From: Rhodovulum sulfidophilum
GTDB lineage: Bacteria; Pseudomonadota; Alphaproteobacteria; Rhodobacterales; Rhodobacteraceae
Direction: 5' to 3'
NCBI GenBank assembly: GCA_003241785.1
Contig: QFPW01000019.1
Coordinates: 33,420-97,419, forward strand
Length of the DNA: 64,000 nucleotides
Part shown: positions 53,574 to 62,070 of the stretch, in pieces
How the letters are laid out: every line of letters starts with the position of its first letter
How positions within the stretch are numbered: the first letter of the stretch is position 1
Translations under genes and position numbers: made by a program
Notes under the pieces: model-generated
Seen by the model: the letters and a program-made list of their open reading frames with translations, nothing else
What the model was told of the DNA's origin: nothing
Database searches by the model: none

Positions 53574-54547
53574 AGCCCTTCGCCCTCCTCGCGGCGGCGC
53601 TCGCAGCCGCCTATGGTCTCGCCCTCTTCCTCGGCGAGCAGGCGCTCGCGCCCCGCGCGGTCGCCGCGGCCCTGAGCGGCGCGGCGGAGCCCGATGATCC
53701 GACACGGTTCATCGTCCTCGAGCTGCGCCTGCCCCGCGCCACGCTGGCCGCGCTGGTCGGCGCCGCGCTCGCCGTCGGCGGGACCATCGCGCAGGCCATC
53801 CTGCGCAACCCCCTCGCCGAGCCGGGGCTTCTCGGGATCAACGGCGGCGCGGCGCTCGCCGCCATGGTGGTCATCGTCGAGCTCGGCCACCCGTCGCCCT
53901 CGCTGCTGCCGTGGCTGACCTTCTCCGGCGCGCTGGTGATGGCGCTCGCGATCCTCGCGCTGGCTCGGGCCGAGGGGGCGGCGTCGGCGCGGCTGATCCT
54001 GATCGGCGTGGGCCTGTCCTCGATGGCGGGCGCCGGCGCCACCTTCATCGCGACCTTCGGCGAGATCGCCGACGTCCAGCGGGCGATGATCTGGCTGGCC
54101 GGCAGCCTGCAGGGCGGCGACTGGGGCGAGGTCCGCCGGCTCATCGCCTGGGCGGTCGCGCCGGCGGCGCTCGTCTGGCTGGCGGCGGGCGAGCTCGACG
54201 TCATCGCGCTCGGCGACGAGGTCGCCGCCGGGCGCGGGCAGCCGGTGCCCGCGGCCCGCGCCGGGCTGGTGGTCGCCTGCGCGCTCGTCTCCGGCGCCGC
54301 CGTCGCGGCCGCCGGGCTCATCGCCTTCGTCGGCCTCGCCGCGCCCCACCTCGCGCGACGCCTCGTCGGCGCCCGCCACGACCGCCTCCTTCCGGCCGCC
54401 GCGCTGATCGGCGCGCTGCTGGTGCTCGTCGCCGACCTCGCCGCCCGCTCGGTCCTGCCGCCGATCCAGCTGCCGGTCGGCCTCGTCACCGCGCTGCTCG
54501 GCGCGCCGTTCTTCGCCTGGCTGCTCCGGGTCCGGCACGATGGCTGA
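53570..54547 (+). CDS. Iron-siderophore ABC importer, FecCD permease 2
   Basis: 325 residues, homologous to permease 1 (LRLPRATLAALVGAALAVGG, LRNPLAEPGLLGINGGA, FVGLAAPHLARRLVG). Two different FecCD proteins would make a heterodimeric channel, as in FecCD and FepDG. It starts on ATGA with permease 1 and its end overlaps the ATPase gene by 8 bp. Confidence 0.94.
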   Translation: MKPFALLAAALAAAYGLALFLGEQALAPRAVAAALSGAAEPDDPTRFIVLELRLPRATLAALVGAALAVGGTIAQAILRNPLAEPGLLGINGGAALAAMVVIVELGHPSPSLLPWLTFSGALVMALAILALARAEGAASARLILIGVGLSSMAGAGATFIATFGEIADVQRAMIWLAGSLQGGDWGEVRRLIAWAVAPAALVWLAAGELDVIALGDEVAAGRGQPVPAARAGLVVACALVSGAAVAAAGLIAFVGLAAPHLARRLVGARHDRLLPAAALIGALLVLVADLAARSVLPPIQLPVGLVTALLGAPFFAWLLRVRHDG

Positions 54548-55331
54548 GGGTCTCGTCGCCGAGGACGTCGCCCTCGTCCATGGCCGCGCCCGGATCGTCG
54601 AGCATCTCGACCTCCGCGTCCCGCCCAACCGGTTCACCGCCGTCCTGGGGGCGAACGGCAGCGGCAAGTCGACGATCCTGCGCGCGCTCGCCGGGCTGCA
54701 CCGCCCGGCCGCCGGCGCGATCCGGCTCGACGGCGCCGATCTCGGGGCGATCGGCACGCGCCAACGCGCCCGGCGCATCGGCCTGCTGGCGCAGGGCGCG
54801 ACCGCGCCCGAGGGGCTGACGGTCGAGGAGCTCGTGCGCCAGGGGCGCTATCCGCACCGGCGCCTGTTCGGCGGCTGGAGCTCGGCCGACGGCGCCGCGG
54901 TCGAGGCGGCGCTGCGCGCGACCGCGACGCTGGAGCTGCGCGGCCGCCCGCTCGAGAAGCTCTCCGGCGGCCAGCGCCAGCGGGCCTGGGTGGCGATGAC
55001 GCTGGCGCAGGAGAGCGACATCCTGCTGCTCGACGAGCCGACGACCTATCTCGACCTTGGCCACCAGGCCGACCTCCTCGGCCTCCTGCGCCGGCTGGTC
55101 GACGCCGGGGGCCGCACGGTCGTCGCGGTGCTCCACGACCTGATACAGGCGGCGCGCCACGCCGATCACATCATCCTGCTCGGGCGGGACGGCATTCTCG
55201 CCCAGGGCGCGCCCGCGCATGTCCTGACGCCCGATACCCTGCGGGCCGCTTACGGGATCGAGGTGACCATCCTCGACGACCCGGATTCAGGCGGCCCGCT
55301 GTGCCTGCCCCGTCCGTCTCCGGAGCCCTGA
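54540..55331 (+). CDS. Iron-siderophore ABC importer, ATPase
   Basis: 263 residues. Walker A GANGSGKST at 37-45, signature LSGGQRQR near 142, Walker B ILLLDEPTTYLD and H-loop VLHDL, all as in FepC/FhuC. The C-terminal tail is typical (TLRAAYGIEV). Last gene of the siderophore operon. Confidence 0.94.
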   Translation: MAEGLVAEDVALVHGRARIVEHLDLRVPPNRFTAVLGANGSGKSTILRALAGLHRPAAGAIRLDGADLGAIGTRQRARRIGLLAQGATAPEGLTVEELVRQGRYPHRRLFGGWSSADGAAVEAALRATATLELRGRPLEKLSGGQRQRAWVAMTLAQESDILLLDEPTTYLDLGHQADLLGLLRRLVDAGGRTVVAVLHDLIQAARHADHIILLGRDGILAQGAPAHVLTPDTLRAAYGIEVTILDDPDSGGPLCLPRPSPEP

Positions 55332-55544
55332 AACGCGCATGTCGCGCGGACGCCGCCGCGGGGCCTCGGGGATGGTTCCGGGCCCTGGAACGACCCGCGA
55401 CGGAGGCCTCCCGCGCGACGGGCGGGGGGCGCGCGACCGCCCCGCGTCGCCCGCGATCATCTTGACCTGAGACGCCTCCGGGTGAACTGTGGTTTCAAAC
55501 AGGGATCGCGGCGATGAAACGCCAGCGCGAAGGGAGACGCGGCG

Positions 55545-56534
55545 GTGGCGCCGACCGACACCGATCTGCCCTATGTCTCGACCGGGCATCTGCCGCCCCC
55601 CGACCGGGTGCGGCGCCTCGTCGACGAAGCGCATGCGCGCTTCGCCCCGGTCGCCGACGGCACCGTCTCGCAGGTCTACCCCGCGCTGGCCGAGGTGCCG
55701 GCCGGGCTCTTCGGCATCTGCGTCGCCGGCACCGAAGGCACGCTCCACGAGGTCGGCGACGCCCGCCATCCCTTCACCATCATGAGCGTCTCGAAGCCCT
55801 TCGTCTTCGCGCTGGTCTGCGACCTGATCGGCGCCACCGGCACCCGCGAGCGGCTCGGCGCCAACGCGACCGGCTACGCCTTCAACTCCACGGCGGGGCT
55901 CGAGCGCGCGCCGGGCGGCCGCACGAACCCGATGGTCAACGCCGGCGCCATCGCCGCCACGAGCCTCGCGAAGGGGGCGAACCGCGAGGAGCGCTGGCGC
56001 TTCCTCCGCGACGGCCTGTCGCGCTTCGCCGGGCGCGAGCTCGCGGTCAACGAGGCGGTCTATGCCTCCGCGACCGAGACGAATTTCCAGAATCGCAGCC
56101 TCGTCTGGATGCTGGCGAGCCGGGGCCGGGTCTATTGCGACCCGTTGGAGGCGCTCGACCTATACACCATGCAATGCGCGCTCGAGGTGACGGCGCGCGA
56201 CCTCGCGGTGATGGGCGCAACCCTCGCCGACGGCGGCTTCAACCCGATCACCCGCGACCAGGTGGTGAAGCCCGAGGTCTGCCACCCCACGCTGGCGGTG
56301 ATGCTGACCGCCGGGCTCTACGAGACCTCGGGCGACTGGCTCTACGAGATCGGACTGCCGGGCAAGAGCGGGATCGGCGGCGGCATCGTCACCGTGTCGC
56401 CGGGCAAGGGCGGAGTCGGGACCTTCGCCCCGCCGCTCGACGCCGCCGGCAACAGCGTCCGGGGCGAGCTCGCGACGCAGTACCTCTCGACCCGCCTCGG
56501 CCTCGACCTGCTGGTGTCGAGTCCGCGCGGCTGA
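55545..56534 (+). CDS. glsA: Glutaminase (GlsA family)
   Basis: 329 residues from GTG 55545 with GGGAG upstream. Serine-dependent beta-lactamase-like glutaminase: FTIMSVSKPFVFAL supplies the Ser-x-x-Lys pair; NPMVNAGAIA and the region around ETNFQNRSL carry the conserved Asn, Tyr and Glu of the family; GKSGIGGGIVTVSPGKGG is near the end. It hydrolyses glutamine to glutamate and ammonia. It stands alone, 213 bp after the siderophore operon and 40 bp before the drug pump. Confidence 0.94.
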   Translation: MAPTDTDLPYVSTGHLPPPDRVRRLVDEAHARFAPVADGTVSQVYPALAEVPAGLFGICVAGTEGTLHEVGDARHPFTIMSVSKPFVFALVCDLIGATGTRERLGANATGYAFNSTAGLERAPGGRTNPMVNAGAIAATSLAKGANREERWRFLRDGLSRFAGRELAVNEAVYASATETNFQNRSLVWMLASRGRVYCDPLEALDLYTMQCALEVTARDLAVMGATLADGGFNPITRDQVVKPEVCHPTLAVMLTAGLYETSGDWLYEIGLPGKSGIGGGIVTVSPGKGGVGTFAPPLDAAGNSVRGELATQYLSTRLGLDLLVSSPRG

Positions 56535-56574
56535 CCCGCCGCGAAGGGGGAAACGACAAGGGGAGCAAACGCCG

Positions 56575-58215
56575 ATGACCACGACCGCCGCCGGGACCGA
56601 AGCCGAGACCGAAGCCGAGACCGAAGCCCCGAACTCCTGGGTGCCGATGATCGCCATCGCCCTCGGGCAGGCGATCATGTCGTTCAACGTCGCCTCGCTG
56701 CCGGTCGCGCTCGGGGGCATGGTGCGGAGCTTCGGGGTGCCGCCGACCACCGTCGCGACCGGGATCGTCGCCTATTCGATGATCGTCGCGGGCTTCGTCA
56801 TGCTCGGCGCCAAGCTCGTGCAGCGGTTCGGCTCGCTGCGGGTGTTCCGGGTCGCCGTCATCGTCTTCGGCGCCGCGCAGGTCCTGATGACGCTGAGCCC
56901 GACCGCGAGCTTCATGATCGCGGCGCAGGCCGCCTGCGGCGCGGCGGCGGCGGTGATCGTTCCGGCGCTCGTCGCGCTCATCGCCGAGAACTACCGCGGG
57001 ACGCAGCAGGCGACCGCGCTCGGCGCCCTCGGCTCGGCGCGGGCCGGCGCCGGCGTCGCGGCCTTCCTGATCGGCGGCGTCCTCGGCACCTATATCGGCT
57101 GGCGCCCGGTCTTCGGCCTCCTCGTCCTCGTCTCGGGCCTCGTCTTCTTCCTCAGCTTCCGGCTGAAACCCGAGCCCGGTCGCGCGGACGTGAAGATCGA
57201 CGCCGTCGGCGTCGTCCTCGCGGCGGCGGCGATCATCCTGATCTCGACCGGCTTCAACAACCTCAACGCCTGGGGCCTCGGGATCGCGCGCCCCTCGGCG
57301 CCCCTCACGCTCTTCGGGCTGTCGCCGGCGCCCGCGATGATCGTCCTCGGCGTCCTGCTCGGGCAGGGCTTCCTCTGGTGGACGCATCGGCGCGAGACCG
57401 CGGGCAAGACCCCGCTCCTCGCGCTCGAGGTCCTCGACTCGCCCGAGGAGCGGGCGGCTGTCTACGCGATGTTCACGGTCGTCGCACTGGAAGCGGCGCT
57501 CAACTTCTCGGTGCCGCTCTACATCCAGATCGTGCAGGGCCGGACGCCGATGGCGACCAGCGTCGCGATGCTGCCCTTCAACCTCACCGTCTTCTTCGCG
57601 GCGATGCTGATCGTGCGTTTCTACACGCGCTTCACCCCGCGGCAGATCGGCCGGGCCGGCTTCACGCTCTGCGCCCTCGGGCTGCTCTGGCTCGCCTTCG
57701 TGGCGCGGAACGACTGGAGCGCGCTCCCGGTGCTCCTCGGCCTCTTCGTCTTTGGCGTCGGTCAGGGCTCGCTCGTGACGCTGCTCTTCAACGTGCTCGT
57801 CACCGCCTCGCCGAAGGAGCTCGCCGGCGATGTCGGCTCGCTGCGCGGCACGACGAACAATCTCGCCGCCGCCGTCGGCACCGCCGTCGCGGGCGCGCTC
57901 CTCGTCGGGCTCCTGAGCGGCGCGGTGCTCCGCGCGGTCGCCGCCAACCCGACGCTGCCGCCGGAGCTCGTTTCGGAGGTCGACCTCGACAGCGTCACCT
58001 TCGTCAGCAACGATCACCTCGCCGCCGTGATCGAGGCCACGTCGGCGAGCCCCGAGCAGAAGGCCGAGGCGCTGCGGGTCAACGCCGAGGCGCGGCTCCG
58101 GGCGCTGAAGATCGGCTTCCTCATCATGGCCGGCCTCGCGCTCGTCGCGATCTACCCGGCCGGGCGCCTGCCCGCCTATCGTCCCGGCGAGATCCCGCCG
58201 GACCCCAAGCGCTGA
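56575..58215 (+). CDS. MFS transporter, DHA2 (EmrB/QacA) family
   Basis: 546 residues, ATG after GGGGAG. Fourteen hydrophobic segments; the N-terminus has a short acidic repeat (EAETEAETEA). Loops such as GSLRVFRVAVI and the helix-5 region GSARAGAGVAAFLIGGVLG fit the DHA2 pattern. A soluble stretch near 470-515 lies between the last helices. It should be a drug or metabolite exporter. Only 40 bp separate it from glsA, so the two may be cotranscribed. Confidence 0.85.
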   Translation: MTTTAAGTEAETEAETEAPNSWVPMIAIALGQAIMSFNVASLPVALGGMVRSFGVPPTTVATGIVAYSMIVAGFVMLGAKLVQRFGSLRVFRVAVIVFGAAQVLMTLSPTASFMIAAQAACGAAAAVIVPALVALIAENYRGTQQATALGALGSARAGAGVAAFLIGGVLGTYIGWRPVFGLLVLVSGLVFFLSFRLKPEPGRADVKIDAVGVVLAAAAIILISTGFNNLNAWGLGIARPSAPLTLFGLSPAPAMIVLGVLLGQGFLWWTHRRETAGKTPLLALEVLDSPEERAAVYAMFTVVALEAALNFSVPLYIQIVQGRTPMATSVAMLPFNLTVFFAAMLIVRFYTRFTPRQIGRAGFTLCALGLLWLAFVARNDWSALPVLLGLFVFGVGQGSLVTLLFNVLVTASPKELAGDVGSLRGTTNNLAAAVGTAVAGALLVGLLSGAVLRAVAANPTLPPELVSEVDLDSVTFVSNDHLAAVIEATSASPEQKAEALRVNAEARLRALKIGFLIMAGLALVAIYPAGRLPAYRPGEIPPDPKR

Positions 58216-58239
58216 AGCCGCGGGCTCGGACGGCGCCGT

Positions 58240-58255
58240 CCTCCCGCGCGGGAGG
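58240..58255 (+). terminator. Palindrome after the MFS gene
   Basis: CCTCCCGC / GCGGGAGG, 24 bp after the stop codon. It can form a 6-bp stem with a 4-nt loop. No T-run follows, so it is at best a weak terminator. Confidence 0.35.
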
Positions 58256-58418
58256 GCGCGCGGCCGGGTCGAGTCGATCCCGCGAAGGATGATCGCGAGA
58301 ACGAGCCCGGACGACGCCCGGCGGCGCCAGCGCGTTCTTCGCCCCCGGGGGAAGGCGCCGGGCCCTCGCATGCGCCCGCCAATGAGTTCCAACCGGAGAC
58401 TCCGACCGATCCAGATCG

Positions 58419-58424
58419 TATAAT
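58419..58424 (+). promoter_or_regulatory. Perfect -10 hexamer TATAAT before the LuxR-type gene
   Basis: TATAAT lies 47 bp before the ATG at 58472 in a short AT-rich island. No good -35 hexamer is present at 16-18 bp, so an activator may be needed. TCGTATA occurs again 21 bp further on. Confidence 0.45.
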
Positions 58425-58471
58425 GAGCATCATCACTCGTATATCGGTTGCGATCAGAGCGCGGGGTCGGC

Positions 58472-59608
58472 ATGGGAACGGAGGATCCATTCAAGTGTTT
58501 CGTCGCGCTGAGCGACGCGTTCTTCGCCGCCGCCCTCGATGATCGCCTTTGGCCTTCCGCGCTCGACGCGCTGCGGCGCCGGTTCGACGGATCGCGCGGC
58601 GCTCTCGGCACCGTCGCCGGCGCCGAGAGCGCGACGCTGTTTGGCGGCGACTGCGGACCGGAATTCGCCGCCAGCTTCTTCGAGCCGCGCCTCGGGAACC
58701 CGTTCGGTCCGCGCCTGCTGAGGAACCGCGCCCCCGAGGCGTTCAGCGATCAGATGGTCCTGTCGCGGCGGGACTTGCGGCGCACCCTCTTTTACGACGA
58801 GTGGCTCGCGCCGCAGGGCGCGGAGAGCTTCCTCGCCGCCAAGGCGCCGGTCGGGGCGCGGCACACAGCGCTCATCTGCCTGCATCGGGGCGGGCGCCGG
58901 GCGGAGTTCGACGCCGGGGACGTCGAGATGCTCGGGCGTCTCGCTCCGGTGTTCAGCCAGGCGGCGCGGCTGTCGCTCCGGCTCCGGGAGGCGGAGCAGG
59001 GCTTGGGCGGCCGCGGGATCGGCCGGATCCTGGTCGACGCGGAGGCGCGGGTGCTCACCATGGACGCGCGCGCGGAGGCGCAGCTCGACGCGCATCCGGA
59101 GATCGCCATCGTCGGGCGCCGGATCGCGGTCACGGCAACACCGGCCGGAGGCGGGCTCGGCAAGCTGGTCGCGGCCGCCTGCCGCGGCGAAGCCGGAGGC
59201 CTCGGCGGCGGCTCCGGGGGCGACCTGCTCGTGCGCTCGGCGCGGACCGGCCTGCCCGAGCTCGTGCTCACGGTGGCGCCGTTCACCGGCGCGGCGGCGC
59301 TCGACCTGCCGGTCGCCCGCGCCGCCGCGATCCTGATCCAGGACCTGCGCCCCGGCGTGGACGCGCGCGCCGCCGCGCGGCTCGCGGCGCTGTTCGGCCT
59401 CACCCCGCGGGAGGCGGAGCTCGCGACCGCGCTGGCCGGCGGAGCGAGCCTGCGCGATCACGCGGCGGCGCGGGGCGTCTCCCACGAGACGACGCGCACG
59501 CATCTGCGAAGCCTGTTCGCCAAGACCGGAACAGCGCGCCAGGCCGAGCTCGTGGCGCTGCTGTTCCGGGCCGCGACGCTGGCCGAGGCGCCGACCGGCC
59601 GGGAATAG
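58472..59608 (+). CDS. LuxR-family helix-turn-helix regulator
   Basis: 378 residues from ATG 58472; a TTG eight codons earlier is possible. The first 300 residues have no recognisable motif but look like a PAS/GAF-type sensor (EMLGRLAPVFSQAARLSLRL near 155). The C-terminal 65 residues are a LuxR HTH (LTPREAELATALAGGASLR and ETTRTHLRSLFAKTGT). No receiver domain. It precedes the RTX-acyltransferase region and its last codons are partly copied at 61357-61398, so it likely belonged to that locus. Confidence 0.85.
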   Translation: MGTEDPFKCFVALSDAFFAAALDDRLWPSALDALRRRFDGSRGALGTVAGAESATLFGGDCGPEFAASFFEPRLGNPFGPRLLRNRAPEAFSDQMVLSRRDLRRTLFYDEWLAPQGAESFLAAKAPVGARHTALICLHRGGRRAEFDAGDVEMLGRLAPVFSQAARLSLRLREAEQGLGGRGIGRILVDAEARVLTMDARAEAQLDAHPEIAIVGRRIAVTATPAGGGLGKLVAAACRGEAGGLGGGSGGDLLVRSARTGLPELVLTVAPFTGAAALDLPVARAAAILIQDLRPGVDARAAARLAALFGLTPREAELATALAGGASLRDHAAARGVSHETTRTHLRSLFAKTGTARQAELVALLFRAATLAEAPTGRE

Positions 59609-59779
59609 CGCCGCCAGCTCCCCCGTCCGGGTGAGGCGGAACCCTCGCGAATCGGGGGACAATTCGCATGTGGGGGACGGACGGATCAGCCGGCGTCCGG
59701 GCGCCGCGCCGGCGACACGCCACGCGGCCGTCTTTGGAAACGTGGAACGCGCATGTCGACAGTCAGCCCGCGCCCGGCC
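59590..59779 (+). repeat. Left copy of a 190-bp duplication
   Basis: 190 bp matching 61380-61569 without gaps and with only six differences by eye. It spans the LuxR stop, the spacer and the first codons of the acyltransferase gene. A further 77 bp (59788-59864) match 61699-61775. Confidence 0.92.
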
Positions 59780-59864
59780 GGGCGGGGGCGCGCGGCCTGA
59801 CCGGCCAGGTGAATCGGGGCCACTACGCCTTCGTGGCCCGGGGCGCGCGCTGCCTGGGCTTCGC
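59753..59864 (+). pseudogene. Broken copy of the RTX acyltransferase gene start
   Basis: It starts like the intact gene at 61543 (MSTVSPRPA), but about 121 bp are missing, which shifts the frame and gives a stop after 15 codons. The DNA then continues to match the part coding for GLTGQVNRGDYAFVARGARFVGFA, now out of frame, and the match ends near 59864, shortly before the next gene. Confidence 0.85.
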
Positions 59865-59912
59865 GCCGACCGGCATCCGCCGCGATCTCGCTCTTGGGAA
59901 ATGGAGGGTACA

Positions 59913-61244
59913 TTGAAGATCAGATTTCAGCTTCACGACATTACGTGTCTGACACCACTGAAATCCGCCGCGGACGCGGTGAAGATCCTGGCCGTATACG
60001 TGTCCGACAGCGGCGATCTCGACAAGTTCGAGAGCGACAGCGAGCCGTCGCTGTCCGACCCCACCGTGACCGGTCCCTATGAGCTTACCTCGGGGCGGAC
60101 GCTCAACCTGTTCGAGAACCCTCCGGCCGGCAGAAGCAGCTGGGTATCGAAAGCGATGGACGTGAGCGACCTCAACCGGATCGGCATCGTGCTCAGCGGC
60201 ATCGGCCTGCACAAGGCCACGCTCGGTGGCGGGGCGAATCCGGATCTGCCCTTCGCGCGGTTCATGTCCTGGCTGCGGGGCGAGTTCCTCGAGCTGATAC
60301 CGACCATCGGATCGGCGCTCGAAGCCGGTTTCGATCTCGCCGAGCGGATCGCCAACGCCGATCCCGACAGGAACTGCCTCGGCCCGCTGTTCGTCTTCAA
60401 GCGGGATCTGAACGGCGGCGACCTCATCCTCGCGGCGCTGAGGGCGAACCGCTCGCTCGAGATGGAATTCTCGCCCGAAGATAGCGAGCCCGTGAACGTC
60501 ACGGGCACCTGCGGCCGCCCGAGATACCGGGCCCGCCTGCGCGCGATCCTCGACGAGCGTCTGGAGTTCGATCTCGGCGTGACGAGCTCGGTGAAGGAGA
60601 GAAGTCCCGAGGTCACGCTGTCGAACGTGACCTCGGAATGCGCGCAGCCTTCGCCGATCCGGATCTGGGTAGCCCGGCGGGAGACCGTTTGCCGCCTCGT
60701 GCCGAAGACCCGGTTCCAGGCTCTGGACTATGTTTTTAGCATCGGAGACACGGAGATCCGCGCCGAGGCGGCGGATCTCGCCGTGACGCTGCCGGTCACG
60801 CGCCTCGATCCCGCCAATCCGATCGAGGGGGAGACGACCCGCGACGAGACGGTCCGCGTGAGATGCCGTGTCGATGCTCAGGGACATCTCGAGATCCGCT
60901 GTCCGCCAACCGCCGGCAATTTCAGCCTGCCGGTATCAGTCGCGCTGCGGAACCAGAACGACCAGGCGCGGGTCCACGAGCGGCGCGTTCACATCGTGAC
61001 CGAGGACGTCGAAGGCAACGCCGCCTATGACGCCTATTCGAGCTGCATGGCCAAGCGCGCGGAAAGAATGATCCGGGAGATCCTGCAGATAAAGCAGGTC
61101 GTATGGGAGATCCCGACCGATCCCCGGCCCGTCGAGGCGATCCGGATGATGGAGCAGTTGAAGGCCCTCCACGCCACGACGAGGACCCTGACCAGGGCCG
61201 TGTCGGCGATCGGAAGAGGTCGCTTGGACGATCGCCGGACCTAG
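59913..61244 (+). CDS. Unrecognised 443-residue protein, lower GC than its surroundings
   Basis: The likely start is TTG 59913 with GGAGGG 4 bp before it; the ATG at 59901 contains that site and would add four residues. There is no signal peptide or membrane helix. The first 130 residues look like a beta-sandwich (IRFQLHDITCLTPLKSA, VTGPYELTSGRTLNLFENP); the middle has mixed helix and strand; the end is helical with charged residues (RAERMIREILQIKQVVWEI). Codons ending in A or T are clearly commoner than in neighbouring genes, suggesting recent gain. It lies exactly between the two copies of a duplicated flank. Confidence 0.7.
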   Translation: MKIRFQLHDITCLTPLKSAADAVKILAVYVSDSGDLDKFESDSEPSLSDPTVTGPYELTSGRTLNLFENPPAGRSSWVSKAMDVSDLNRIGIVLSGIGLHKATLGGGANPDLPFARFMSWLRGEFLELIPTIGSALEAGFDLAERIANADPDRNCLGPLFVFKRDLNGGDLILAALRANRSLEMEFSPEDSEPVNVTGTCGRPRYRARLRAILDERLEFDLGVTSSVKERSPEVTLSNVTSECAQPSPIRIWVARRETVCRLVPKTRFQALDYVFSIGDTEIRAEAADLAVTLPVTRLDPANPIEGETTRDETVRVRCRVDAQGHLEIRCPPTAGNFSLPVSVALRNQNDQARVHERRVHIVTEDVEGNAAYDAYSSCMAKRAERMIREILQIKQVVWEIPTDPRPVEAIRMMEQLKALHATTRTLTRAVSAIGRGRLDDRRT

Positions 61245-61379
61245 CCGGAATCGTGGTCTCCCGAATGGTGGCGACGCGCGGAAGGCTTCGCCATTCGTGG
61301 ACCGAGGATCGCGGGCCGACAGACCGTCGCTGAGCCGGCGGATCTTGGCGGCCGTGACGCCGCTGTTCCGGGCCGAGCC

Positions 61380-61569
61380 GCCGACCGGCCGGGAATAGCG
61401 CCGCCGGCTCCCCCGTCCGGGTGAGGCGGAACCCTCGCGAATCGGGGGACAATTCGCAGGTGAGGGACGGACGGATCAGCCGGCGTCCGGGCGCCGCGCC
61501 GGCGACCCGCTGCGCGGCCGTCTTTGGAAACGTGGAACGCGCATGTCGACAGTCAGCCCGCGCCCGGCC
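61380..61569 (+). repeat. Right copy of the 190-bp duplication
   Basis: Partner of 59590-59779. Just before it, 61357-61379 also resemble the LuxR 3' end (CTGTTCCGGGCC, then the shared CCGACCGGCCGGGAATAG), so a remnant of that gene's last codons lies here. The 135 bp between 61245 and the remnant hold no gene. Confidence 0.92.
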
Positions 61570-62070
61570 GCGCCGCCGCGCGCCGAGGAGGCCGCGCCGC
61601 GCCTCGTCACCGGCCTGCCGCCCGACGTCGCGCTCGGCCGGGCGGTGGCGCATCTGATGATCCGGCCGGCCTTCGCCGCCGCGCCCTTCGGGCATGTCGC
61701 GCGCGGCCTGACCGGCCAGGTGAACCGGGGCGACTACGCCTTCGTGGCCCGGGGCGCGCGCTTCGTGGGCTTCGCCGGCTGGGCGCGCGCCAGCGAAGCC
61801 CGGGCCGAGGCCTGGCTCGCCGGGACGCGGGCCCTCGCGGAGGCCGAGGCGCGGGAGGGCGACTGCCTCGTGCTCAACTTCTGGCAGGCCGACGATCCCG
61901 CCGTCTCGCGCTTCCTCGTCGCCGCGCTCGGCGCGCGGATGCCCGACATCCGCCTGGTCGTCGCCCGGCGGCACTATCCGGACGGCCGGATCCGCCCGCT
62001 TCGTCTCCGCCGCCCCGCCCGCGGCCGGGACGCTTCCGAGTTCATTTTCGCCAAGGAGCATTTTTCATGA
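61543..62070 (+). CDS. RTX toxin-activating acyltransferase-like protein (HlyC/TtsR-type)
   Basis: 175 residues. LGRAVAHLMIRPAF, NRGDYAFVARGARFVGFAGW and GDCLVLNFWQADDP follow the order of blocks in toxin-activating lysine acyltransferases, which attach fatty acids to RTX proteins before export. His37 may be the catalytic His. The position I would align with HlyC Asp92 reads Asn112, so activity is not assured. Its stop overlaps the start of the RTX gene by 4 bp (ATGA), as expected for a modifier and its substrate. Confidence 0.65.
   Translation: MSTVSPRPAAPPRAEEAAPRLVTGLPPDVALGRAVAHLMIRPAFAAAPFGHVARGLTGQVNRGDYAFVARGARFVGFAGWARASEARAEAWLAGTRALAEAEAREGDCLVLNFWQADDPAVSRFLVAALGARMPDIRLVVARRHYPDGRIRPLRLRRPARGRDASEFIFAKEHFS

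Noticed and set aside
55332..55544. TTGACC hexamer as glutaminase promoter
   Set aside because: No matching -10 hexamer lies at 16-18 bp, so it was not listed.
56389..58611. 740-codon minus-strand open frame opposite the MFS pump
   Set aside because: Arg/Glu/Asp-rich low-complexity translation, antisense to a clear 14-helix transporter.
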